Positions 1-6,561 of a DNA stretch of 16,038 bases are shown piece by piece. How positions within the stretch are numbered: the first letter of the stretch is position 1; each line of letters begins with the position of its first letter. Both the position numbers and the translations under genes were made by a program. Origin of the DNA: Flavobacteriales bacterium (GTDB lineage Bacteria > Bacteroidota > Bacteroidia > Flavobacteriales_D > Sanyastnellaceae); assembly GCA_015660615.1 (NCBI GenBank), contig DQKQ01000203.1, positions 1 to 16,038 on the forward strand, written 5' to 3'. The notes beneath the pieces are model-generated. The model saw only the letters and a program-made list of their open reading frames with translations. It had not been told where the DNA came from and searched no databases.

Positions 1-3000
1 GTTTAAGCTCATGTTTATAGTAACATTACCATCGGCAATTGTAATCTTATCTCTCCTGACACGCAGACTTTCGTTTACTGTCTCTAAAACAGCATCAATA
101 TTAATTGGTGAAATAGAGGCCAACGAAGCAGCCTGTTCATTATAAGCATCCACAACCTCAGCAACCCTTCCAACAACTACTGCAGTCCACGCTTGATCCC
201 ACCCCATTATTCCAGAATTCCAGATTGCATTAAGGTAGAACGCCGTTCCGACCGCCGTGGTCGACAATTCCTTCACTGCACCCACAAAGTTTCTACCCGC
301 ACCACTGGGGATTTTTAAGGATCCTTGGGTGTTAAGGGCTGCTGCAGCTAATGTCCACCCCTCCCACTCCATTATCTCCGTTATTCTCGTGATATCAGTA
401 GCGAACCTGGTGGCTTTAAATTTCATCTGTCCTTCAAAGTCACCCCTGTTTTTTTCTACGTCATGTGCAGTCATTTTATCGTCATACTCATCCCACATGC
501 CCAAGACTTCAGAAATCGCGCCAAGGACAATTCCGAAAGCTTTCGCTTTGTTCAGGAATCCTTCCCCCTCCGGCATGTCTGCCAGCCCAGCCTTCATCGA
601 TCTTACTAGGTCGGGAATCACATCACCAACTGCATCTAATAGATCTGTCATTCCCTCCACTACAGATGCAATTTGGTCTCCAGCGCTATCACTATCAGTT
701 AACCAATCCAGAACCTTGTCCATCGCTCCTTGGCCTTCAATTACTTTGTCAATTGGTCCTGACAGCGCAGAAATTAATGAAGAAACTGCCCCAAGCATTG
801 CACCAATGGCTTCAGCTCCCTTAATGGCTTTTTCGTCCATATTTCCAGCAGCACTCACTAGTAGCCGGATTAACTTGGCCAAGGTATCTCCCACGGCCTC
901 TATAAATCTCACCGACATGTTAATCATATCGTCCATGGACGTATCACCAAAGAGCGATCCAACAGCTGCAACTCCTGCCATTTTAATTCCTAAGCCGGCG
1001 ATGTCTGCCATGGCAGCCACGATAACTCCAGTAATATCTACGGCTGCCTTGGTTTTTGCTGGATCTGCGGTGGGAATTCCTTGGATAGCCTTTAATACTA
1101 GCCCAACTTGCGTGAATCCAGTTTCAGCAAACTTACCAGCAGCCTCTAAACCTTTCGTAAGCATTCCCACAAGTGGCATGAACAACCTAAACGCTGCTCC
1201 CAGCACGGCCATTCCAGCAATGATTCCCATTGAAGACGACAGAACGTCTAGGGCTTGTTCTACTTTCTTCATTCCACCTGGAATCTTGCTGAATGTATTT
1301 ACAACTTTAGTTAGGGCTTTGGCATATATGCCGGCTCCAACTTCCATGAGCGTAGCACCTGCTTCAAGACCTGGTACGGCAGCAATTAAGATTGGAATGG
1401 CCAAGGTGAGGACTGCCCCTGAAACTGCCAGCGCGGCTGTGGCCAGGATTGCAATCCCTAGAGTGGCAAAAATTTCTGCAGCTCGGATGAAATTGATTCC
1501 CTTGAACGTTTCAAATACGGACTGGATAGCAAGACCAAATGCGAAGCCAGATACTGCTAAGAACAGAGCACCGGCTATAAGTCCGAGACCGCCCATAAGT
1601 AGTGTTATTCCACCGTCTGCAATAAGTGCTACGCCAGCGATGGCCATCAAGAAAACGGCACCAATGGCTATTCCGACGATGGCGAATAATTCAATCACTC
1701 TCAAGAAATCAATTTTTCCTAATATTTTATCGATTAACCATATTGCTCCCGCGAAAGCGGCTCCAGATACTGCAAGGAATAGAGCACCTGCTAGCAGTCC
1801 AAGGCCACCTTGGAGCATGGCTGCAGGCTGAAGACTTTTTGCTATCTTAGACAACACCCAGACGGCGCCAACCGCTACTCCAAGAGCGATTATTGCCTTG
1901 CCCATATCTTCCCAAGAAGTGCCAGAGAGAACTGCGGCTGTTGCAGCAATGGCAACTCCCATGCCGTACATGGAGACAGCAACAAAAATCACAATCATCG
2001 CAGCAATTACGATAGCTTTACCAACATCAGCTAGACTAATCTTTCCGATTGCTTTAATGCTTTCACCAATAGACTCCATGACGCTTTTTGAAGGACCTGG
2101 AGCCTCGTCTGGCCCGGGCAGGTCATCTTTCATCTTGCCTGTCAATTTGTTCAAGATTTTTGCTTTAAGATATTCAAATAAGATTGCTTTTCCAAGCTGA
2201 ATGGTGAACTGTAGTGCCATCCAGCCAGCAAGCAGAGTTAGAGCAGCTGCAACTTTTCCTTTATGGGCCCACAAAACCTGACCCAACGCCTTAAACAATT
2301 CCCAAGCTATTGTGGGCAATGCATCGATCAAAGCTGAGAATGCATCGCCAAAAGCTCCCATTAAGGCACCGCCAATAGAATTCCTATCTAGATCTGCGCC
2401 TGAACCCGATAAAGTCTCAGCCAGTGATCTAATCATGCCTACTAATTTTTCAGTAAGCCATGGGATCATACCAGTAATGATTCCACCAATTGCATTGATC
2501 ATTTTGGTGGCGCCCGACTTCATCTTCTCAATTGCGCCTGAATTGCCTTTGAAAAAGTTATCAAAGATCGCTAAAATTTTATCCATCAAAGTTTGGACTG
2601 CTTTCTCTGGGTCTGTAGACAAATCTTTAAAGAAATCTTCGAATGCCCCGACCACTTCTCCCATTACTGCCTTCCACTTTTCAGGATCAAAAAACTCTGT
2701 TAAGCCCTCAAATAAGTCCTTAACCCCAGGAAAGAGATCCACAAATAGCTGGCCGACTTTTTCACCGGCTTCGTGTGCAAGTACCATCACTTGGTAGAAA
2801 TTTTGGGCTAGTGCGATAAATTCTTCCGAGTTGGTAATTCCTTTAACAACACCCTCAAAGAATGCGCTGAATGGTCCGCCGATCTGATCAGCGCCTCCGC
2901 CGCCTAGAGACTCATATACTTTATCGATAGATTTAGCAAGTATCAGATTTGCTTCTTCTTGAGATATTGCGCCGGCGGCAGCGGCATCTGCAGCAGAATT

Positions 3001-4440
3001 AAAATCGTCTAATCCAAGCTCTGCCAATTCTGGATCAAATGCACCGGCAAGGGCCTCTTCGGACATACCTGTAAGATCTGCCATCCTGGCCTTTTCCTGG
3101 CGGCTCATGTCTTCGAATGATTGGCCTGTCTCCGCGAAGGACTCACGAATCATTTCAGCCTTTTCAGCTGGATCCGCACTCATGAGGTCCATCGTATCAA
3201 TAGTCATTCCAAAAGTACCGGCCAGCTCGCTAGCAGCCTGAGCAGCGCCTTCAAAATCATCGGTCTTGGCCGTAATTCCCTGCAGATCCTTCATTGCGAT
3301 ACCAAGCTTGGCAGCATATGCAGCAGTTGAGGCCATGGATTCAGCAGACATACCCCCGAACGTTGAATAGTCGCTTGCCATCTCATCTAGATTCGATCCA
3401 ATGGCCTTGGCGTTGACACCGAATGTTTGAGAGAGATGTACTGTGGCACGAGCCGTGGTATCTAGCATATCGCTAAGCTCTTGCCCGCTGTGCGTTGCCA
3501 TTAATTGCATGTTGGACATTGCGGCGCCAGAAAGACCTAGCGCTTTATTGGCGATCACATAAGAGTCTATATTTTTACCAAAATCTTCTGTAATTTTTGT
3601 AAGGGTATTTCCAAGCTCGCCTGCCACTTCTCCAGCATATGCGATTGCGCTTGCCATTCCACCAGGGCCTGATCCGAACATGGCTCCAAGGCTAGCACCC
3701 TCCATCCCAAGATTTGACACAGCGGTTTTAACTGCCTCAAATTCGGGTCCGACAGTAGAAATAGTCTTTTTAACATCTTCCCACGCGTTAGCAATTTCTA
3801 GGCCGCCGCCTCCAGCTTGGTGGCCTGCTTCGGCCAACAGACCCATTGCGCCAGAAAGAGCACCAAAGACACCCATTCCAATATTTTGAACTGCGCCGAA
3901 CGCTCCGCTTATTACACTTCCAATCTGTTTAAACGTGTTACTGAATGTGGCGCTTAAATCTCCAAGAGAAATACCAGCAAGTGCTGCTGCAAGAATATTA
4001 CCCTGTTTTGCAGCAGCTCCGAGACCAGAAACCATGTCTCCAAAAGTAATTTTGTCAACTTCTCCTAAGATATCTGACAAACTGTCGGCGTCTTCGACCC
4101 CTTCCTTGAATTTAGTCCAGAAGCCTTTCTGAGTCTCTTTCAGTTTACCAGCTTCAGTAGTCGCACTTCTAAGAGCGTCTGCTAAATTAGTAGAAGAATC
4201 CGAACTAGAGCTGGCAGCTTGCTGGGCACGACTAAGGGCATCTGCTAAATTATTAGAATTAGTAGCACCATCTTCAGCGTTACCCGACATTTCGCCCAGA
4301 ATTTTATTGAGAGCCTGGGCTATATTAGCCTGGGTGCCCATCGTCTGGTTCTGTGAATTGAGCATGGCTTGGCGCTCAACAAGAAGACGATTAAACTCTC
4401 GCTGTAAGTCAATCTGTTTTTCGTCGATTTCGTCAGCCAC
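1..4440 (-). CDS. Tape measure protein, 3' end cut off by the window edge
   Basis: The frame is open for 1480 codons from 4440 to base 1 with no stop, so the C-terminus lies outside the window. Tape measure proteins fill the growing tail tube, set its length and are ejected on infection. Seen: a polar, probably coiled-coil N-terminus (residues 1-60), a 21-residue repeat (63-93), a long Ala/Gly/Met-rich helical region (about 130-520), and strongly hydrophobic segments at about 700-1060 that include a 72-residue tandem repeat. This composition, the size and the place after the tube and gp26-like genes fit the family. The start is GTG at 4440: an in-frame TAG lies at 4450-4452 just upstream, and AGAGGA (4446-4451) sits five bases before it. 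No lysozyme or peptidase motif was recognised in the visible part. A long opposite-strand frame inside it is a shadow. Confidence 0.9.
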   Translation of the reverse strand, partial: MADEIDEKQIDLQREFNRLLVERQAMLNSQNQTMGTQANIAQALNKILGEMSGNAEDGATNSNNLADALSRAQQAASSSSDSSTNLADALRSATTEAGKLKETQKGFWTKFKEGVEDADSLSDILGEVDKITFGDMVSGLGAAAKQGNILAAALAGISLGDLSATFSNTFKQIGSVISGAFGAVQNIGMGVFGALSGAMGLLAEAGHQAGGGGLEIANAWEDVKKTISTVGPEFEAVKTAVSNLGMEGASLGAMFGSGPGGMASAIAYAGEVAGELGNTLTKITEDFGKNIDSYVIANKALGLSGAAMSNMQLMATHSGQELSDMLDTTARATVHLSQTFGVNAKAIGSNLDEMASDYSTFGGMSAESMASTAAYAAKLGIAMKDLQGITAKTDDFEGAAQAASELAGTFGMTIDTMDLMSADPAEKAEMIRESFAETGQSFEDMSRQEKARMADLTGMSEEALAGAFDPELAELGLDDFNSAADAAAAGAISQEEANLILAKSIDKVYESLGGGGADQIGGPFSAFFEGVVKGITNSEEFIALAQNFYQVMVLAHEAGEKVGQLFVDLFPGVKDLFEGLTEFFDPEKWKAVMGEVVGAFEDFFKDLSTDPEKAVQTLMDKILAIFDNFFKGNSGAIEKMKSGATKMINAIGGIITGMIPWLTEKLVGMIRSLAETLSGSGADLDRNSIGGALMGAFGDAFSALIDALPTIAWELFKALGQVLWAHKGKVAAALTLLAGWMALQFTIQLGKAILFEYLKAKILNKLTGKMKDDLPGPDEAPGPSKSVMESIGESIKAIGKISLADVGKAIVIAAMIVIFVAVSMYGMGVAIAATAAVLSGTSWEDMGKAIIALGVAVGAVWVLSKIAKSLQPAAMLQGGLGLLAGALFLAVSGAAFAGAIWLIDKILGKIDFLRVIELFAIVGIAIGAVFLMAIAGVALIADGGITLLMGGLGLIAGALFLAVSGFAFGLAIQSVFETFKGINFIRAAEIFATLGIAILATAALAVSGAVLTLAIPILIAAVPGLEAGATLMEVGAGIYAKALTKVVNTFSKIPGGMKKVEQALDVLSSSMGIIAGMAVLGAAFRLFMPLVGMLTKGLEAAGKFAETGFTQVGLVLKAIQGIPTADPAKTKAAVDITGVIVAAMADIAGLGIKMAGVAAVGSLFGDTSMDDMINMSVRFIEAVGDTLAKLIRLLVSAAGNMDEKAIKGAEAIGAMLGAVSSLISALSGPIDKVIEGQGAMDKVLDWLTDSDSAGDQIASVVEGMTDLLDAVGDVIPDLVRSMKAGLADMPEGEGFLNKAKAFGIVLGAISEVLGMWDEYDDKMTAHDVEKNRGDFEGQMKFKATRFATDITRITEIMEWEGWTLAAAALNTQGSLKIPSGAGRNFVGAVKELSTTAVGTAFYLNAIWNSGIMGWDQAWTAVVVGRVAEVVDAYNEQAASLASISPINIDAVLETVNESLRVRRDKITIADGNVTINMSLN
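1378..1809 (-). repeat. 72-residue tandem repeat in the tape measure protein
   Basis: Two adjacent 216-bp units (1594-1809 and 1378-1593) encode residues 878-949 and 950-1021. Both begin with nearly the same hydrophobic string, GGLGLLAGALFLAVSG and GGLGLIAGALFLAVSG. Both then carry a matching helix, IDFLRVIELFAIVGIAIGA and INFIRAAEIFATLGIAILA. A weaker third copy may precede them, around residues 806-877. Phage tape measures often contain helical repeats, and hydrophobic ones are thought to help cross the host inner membrane. That role here is inference. Confidence 0.75.
4169..4258 (-). repeat. Short direct repeat near the tape measure N-terminus
   Basis: Two 27-bp copies, 4169-4195 and 4232-4258, differ at three positions and lie 63 bp apart, which is exactly 21 codons. 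They encode NNLADALSRA (residues 63-72) and TNLADALRSA (84-93). Unlike the 72-residue repeat, this one is conserved at DNA level, which suggests a recent local duplication. Ser-rich sequence lies between the copies. Confidence 0.7.
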
Positions 4441-4445
4441 TTCTA

Positions 4446-4451
4446 TCCTCT
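4446..4451 (-). promoter_or_regulatory. Ribosome binding site that fixes the GTG start of the tape measure gene
   Basis: On the minus strand AGAGGA is followed by five bases and then GTG at 4440. The in-frame stop TAG (4450-4452) overlaps the site, so no longer start is possible. The next in-frame ATG is codon 25, with no comparable site seen. Confidence 0.7.
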
Positions 4452-4535
4452 AATGACACAGAATTAATTCTAACTCATCAGATAAGTATTCCCATTAACG
4501 AATGTTTGGCAATCATCTGATGACAAATCTGAGGC

Positions 4536-4784
4536 TCAGAACGGCCACTGCCAGCCAAACTCATCATAAAATCTTTTAGCAGTATTTTTCTTATTTAATA
4601 ACTTTTGGTGAACTTCTTGGTTATTCCCCTCTTGCAAAATACAATAAAGGTCCTTAGAAGCGTCTAAAGCTTCCTTGAACCTTTTTATTTGCTTTGGAGT
4701 TCCCTCTATTTCAACCTTAGGCTGCATGCCCAAAATATAGGCTGCTGAACTCGCTATTATTTTTTTTCTAGTATTATTTTCCAC
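4536..4784 (-). CDS. Small protein of unknown function in the tail module
   Basis: This 82-residue protein is not one I can name. It is hydrophilic and mainly helical in appearance, rich in Lys, Asn and Gln, with a charged core around EGTPKQIKRFKEALDASKDL (residues 27-46) and an aromatic C-terminus, FGWQWPF. No signal peptide or membrane segment is seen. The start is GTG at 4784: GGGAG lies six bases upstream. An ATG at 4789 is in another frame and only one base from that GGGAG. The gene lies 33 bases after the frameshift extension and 95 bases before the tape measure gene, so it is probably co-transcribed with them. That position suggests a tail assembly role, such as an additional chaperone, but this is inference only. 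The 95-base gap to the tape measure gene holds small imperfect inverted repeats and no reading frame. Confidence 0.7.
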   Translation of the reverse strand: MENNTRKKIIASSAAYILGMQPKVEIEGTPKQIKRFKEALDASKDLYCILQEGNNQEVHQKLLNKKNTAKRFYDEFGWQWPF

Positions 4785-4817
4785 GGCATACTCCCAGTTA
4801 CTTATAACTATTAACTA

Positions 4818-5069
4818 CTATGTAAATCTACGAAGTTTTGCTGGAACTTGCCCTCTCATTCTCCCTTGCATTTCTCGCGCGCTAGCTTCATTGGCACTAG
4901 CGCCCTTATTTTGACCTTGAGATTTATTGATTTCAGTGTTAAGCCTTTCAATAAACCAACGTCGTTTATAAATTGGTATAGTCATACATTCATAGTAACT
5001 AAATCCCATATAATACATGAGCAAAAAAGTCTCTTCTAAATAGACTTCTTTATCATTCGGCGTCAGGCC
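4818..5069 (-). CDS. Probable frameshift-expressed C-terminal extension of the gp26-like protein
   Basis: This frame is open from 5096 (after a TAA at 5097-5099) to the TAG at 4818-4820 and overlaps the 3' end of the gp26-like gene in the +1 (equal to -2) frame. After a slip on the T run it adds 83 residues from GGC at 5069, giving a fusion of about 363-364 residues. The extension has a compact core, YLEETFLLMYYMGFSYYECM followed by TIPIYKRRWFIERLNTEI, then a charged tail rich in Gln, Ala and Arg. Independent starts are poor: TTG at 5024 or ATG at 5018 would cut inside the core, and there is no ATG before it. In T4, gene 51 follows gene 26, so a gp51-like role for this segment is possible. 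A separate short protein from TTG 5024 (AGAAGAG six bases upstream) cannot be excluded. Confidence 0.65.
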   Translation of the reverse strand, partial: GLTPNDKEVYLEETFLLMYYMGFSYYECMTIPIYKRRWFIERLNTEINKSQGQNKGASANEASAREMQGRMRGQVPAKLRRFT

Positions 5070-5910
5070 AAAAAAACGAGGCTCCCAGAGGGAGCTTTAC
5101 CTCCGACGACTCTAGGCAGCTTGGACAATCCATCCAGGACTTCATGTCAATGCCGGGTTCGTTCTTATCAATGTATCTTCGCAAAAATAGTGAATCTTTA
5201 GCTGGCATATTTCGAATAAAGAAACTAAGCTTATTCTTATCAGTAATGCCGCCAACTGATTGTAAGCAGTGCGTGAGTCTAGTGGTTACTAAATTATCGT
5301 TTAATTGGCCCTGTTTCTTTCTTCTTTCTGCAGTTTGAGAAATTTCTCTCTCTTCTTTGCCAGAAAGAAAACGCCACCTAACAGTCTTTTTCGTAACTGG
5401 AAGTTCACATTCAAATAAATTAGCGCCCAAAGAGATAGGATCAATTTCTAACCTCTTAATAGGCAATTCTGCAAGATTAAATTCTTGTTTAGACCTCTGC
5501 CCGCAAGCTGGGCAGTCTACTTCAACCCTATACCCAGCGCCATAACCGGTAATTCGCAAAGCGACCATGAGAGCGTTTCGGTCTCCAGTGAGGGCTGCAT
5601 CTGGATCAAAACCCTTATCAACAATACAGGATTTTAGCAGCTCTGATATAACCGTGCCCTTTTTAATAAGAGCTTTAGAAGTAAGAATATCTTCTTCTCT
5701 TGCTGTCATTGCCCTAATGGATAAAGTTTCGACTCCGTGCATAGGAGAATCCGCGGGATATGTTACCCCTCTTGACGGAAGCGGAACTGTTTCTACAGGC
5801 ACTTCAAATCCAAAGTCTTCCATCATCACATTTGTGCTAGGAAGACCTTGCGGGTTATTTCCCGAGAACACTTCGTTTCGCTTGCCTCTATCGTTTTTTT
5901 CTTCTGACAT
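5053..5910 (-). CDS. T4 gp26-like baseplate hub / tail assembly protein with zinc-ribbon cysteines
   Basis: The protein has 285 residues. Its family look is that of T4 gp26 (T4 bacteriophage base plate protein family): a conserved middle with LPSRGVTYP (about residues 45-53), LSIRAMTAREEDILTS (63-78), ALTGDRNALMVALRITGYG (106-124), and FIRNMPAKDS near 231-240. Two CxxC pairs, Cys133/136 and Cys262/265, probably bind one zinc ion. T4 gp26 is about 208 residues, so this one is longer. The start is ATG at 5910 with AGGAG (5918-5922) seven bases upstream. A TTG at 5946 would add 12 residues but has no better site and begins in the inter-terminator gap. The gene follows a terminator and precedes the tape measure cluster, the usual place of tail assembly chaperones. 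Its last codons hold the T-run slip site. The family call is from memory of motifs and was not searched. Confidence 0.8.
   Translation of the reverse strand: MSEEKNDRGKRNEVFSGNNPQGLPSTNVMMEDFGFEVPVETVPLPSRGVTYPADSPMHGVETLSIRAMTAREEDILTSKALIKKGTVISELLKSCIVDKGFDPDAALTGDRNALMVALRITGYGAGYRVEVDCPACGQRSKQEFNLAELPIKRLEIDPISLGANLFECELPVTKKTVRWRFLSGKEEREISQTAERRKKQGQLNDNLVTTRLTHCLQSVGGITDKNKLSFFIRNMPAKDSLFLRRYIDKNEPGIDMKSWMDCPSCLESSEVKLPLGASFFWPDAE
5070..5076 (-). promoter_or_regulatory. Candidate programmed frameshift site (seven-T run)
   Basis: On the minus strand the zero frame reads TCG TTT TTT TGG. A +1 slip of the P-site Phe-tRNA, or a -2 slip, leaves TTT paired with TTT and moves the ribosome into the frame that continues at GGC (5069). 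The zero frame ends 15 bases later at TGA (5053-5055). The new frame has been open only since 5096, so the run lies inside a 41-base window where both frames are open. Transcriptional slippage on the same run would have the same effect. Confidence 0.6.
5081..5095 (-). terminator. GC-rich hairpin beside the T run: intrinsic terminator or frameshift stimulator
   Basis: GCTCCC-TCT-GGGAGC forms a perfect 6-bp stem with a 3-base loop, followed by CTCG and seven T. A further GAG/CTC pairing is possible with a bulge. It has the form of an intrinsic terminator but lies within the last 15 codons of a gene whose neighbours should be co-expressed. It may act as a partial terminator, or as a structure that affects slippage on the adjoining run. 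Confidence 0.45.
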
Positions 5911-5934
5911 TCGTTTACTCCTATAAGAAACTAC

Positions 5935-5940
5935 AGTATA
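5935..5940 (-). promoter_or_regulatory. Possible -10 element for the gp26-like / tape measure transcript
   Basis: TATACT on the minus strand lies about 25 bases before the ATG at 5910 and just downstream of the hairpin terminator, where a new promoter is expected. The flanking sequence is very AT-rich. No convincing -35 box is seen at 16-18 bases, so this may be a phage-type late promoter or chance. Confidence 0.25.
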
Positions 5941-5970
5941 ATTCAAATATAATTATGTAGCTTGTAAAAT

Positions 5971-5998
5971 AAAAGGGGAAGCAAAAGCTTCCCCTTTT
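5971..5998 (-). terminator. Strong Rho-independent terminator after the tail tube gene
   Basis: A perfect 12-bp stem (5971-5982 with 5987-5998) with a 4-base loop contains four GC pairs followed by an AAGC/GCTT segment near the loop. On the minus strand it ends in CCCCTTTTATTTT. The flanking A and T runs make it symmetrical, so it could work on both strands. It lies 27 bases after the tube stop codon and is the clearest transcript boundary in the window. Confidence 0.85.
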
Positions 5999-6025
5999 TA
6001 ATATGGAGCAAATTAGGCTAAAAAA

Positions 6026-6514
6026 TCAGTACTGCAGTACGCAATTATCAAATCGAATTGTTAGTGCAATTTCGGTCGGATCTTCCGTACCGTAATCTAG
6101 ATCGCCAAATCCCGCAGAGGTTAGAAAACACCCTTTGAGATCCCAAAGCTCTACAACTGTTCCAACTGGATCAAGCATCTTGAGCTGGCAGTCTCTCTTA
6201 TAAAAGTCTGCATAACCCGATCTTCCAGATACGGTTTCGGTGTGGGTTCGAACCCATTCCATTACCTGCTGGGCACCTGAAGGTGCAATCGGATCATATA
6301 GCGTAACGCTGATCGCGTCGTAGTTGAGCTTTCCAGCCAAATATCTGCGGCTATTAATATACTGGATTTCTTGCTCTGAAATTGTTACGTTGGGTCTGGC
6401 CGCAGCCTTCATTAAGAATGCATCAATCCCTTCAATTGCGAATACCCACCGAAATTTTCTTTTGGGCTCGAATTTATTAGGAAGCATGTCTCCAACTGCT
6501 AGTGTTTCTGCCAT
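6026..6514 (-). CDS. Tail tube protein, T4 gp19-like
   Basis: The 162-residue product matches the T4 gp19 tail tube family in length (gp19 is 163 residues) and in motifs: the N-terminal KFEPKRKFRWVFAIEGIDAF (residues 14-33), the following KAAARPNV, a middle block with INSRRYLAGKLNYDAISVTL, and a closing beta-rich stretch with LTIRFDNCVLQY. This protein forms the hexameric rings of the inner tube through which DNA and the tape measure pass. The start is ATG at 6514 with AAGGAG seven bases upstream. It follows the second sheath gene by 47 bases, the same sheath-then-tube order as T4 genes 18 and 19, and is followed by a strong terminator, which fits the need for high expression. Nothing looks broken. 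Confidence 0.93.
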   Translation of the reverse strand: MAETLAVGDMLPNKFEPKRKFRWVFAIEGIDAFLMKAAARPNVTISEQEIQYINSRRYLAGKLNYDAISVTLYDPIAPSGAQQVMEWVRTHTETVSGRSGYADFYKRDCQLKMLDPVGTVVELWDLKGCFLTSAGFGDLDYGTEDPTEIALTIRFDNCVLQY

Positions 6515-6561
6515 TTTTTACTCCTTCATATCTCTAAATATTAAGCTTAGCATGTTAGTTA

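Noticed and set aside
257..1831. 524-codon open frame on the plus strand
   Set aside because: It is antisense to the tape measure gene and its product is a low-complexity Pro/Ala/Ser/Ile string. The minus frame is open throughout, carries clear protein repeats and a ribosome site, so this is a shadow.
4474..4540. Small inverted repeats between the 82-residue gene and the tape measure gene (such as TCTGAGGCTCAGA at 4528-4540)
   Set aside because: Arms are 5 bp and there is no T run on the minus strand, so they are too weak to call a terminator or operator.
4818..5024. Short protein of 68 residues starting at TTG 5024
   Set aside because: Kept only as an alternative. The start is weak and would cut into the apparent core domain, which continues upstream in the same frame to the T run.
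5911..5946. 12-residue longer start of the gp26-like gene at TTG 5946
   Set aside because: ATG 5910 has AGGAG at good spacing; the TTG has no comparable site, and the added residues look non-conserved.
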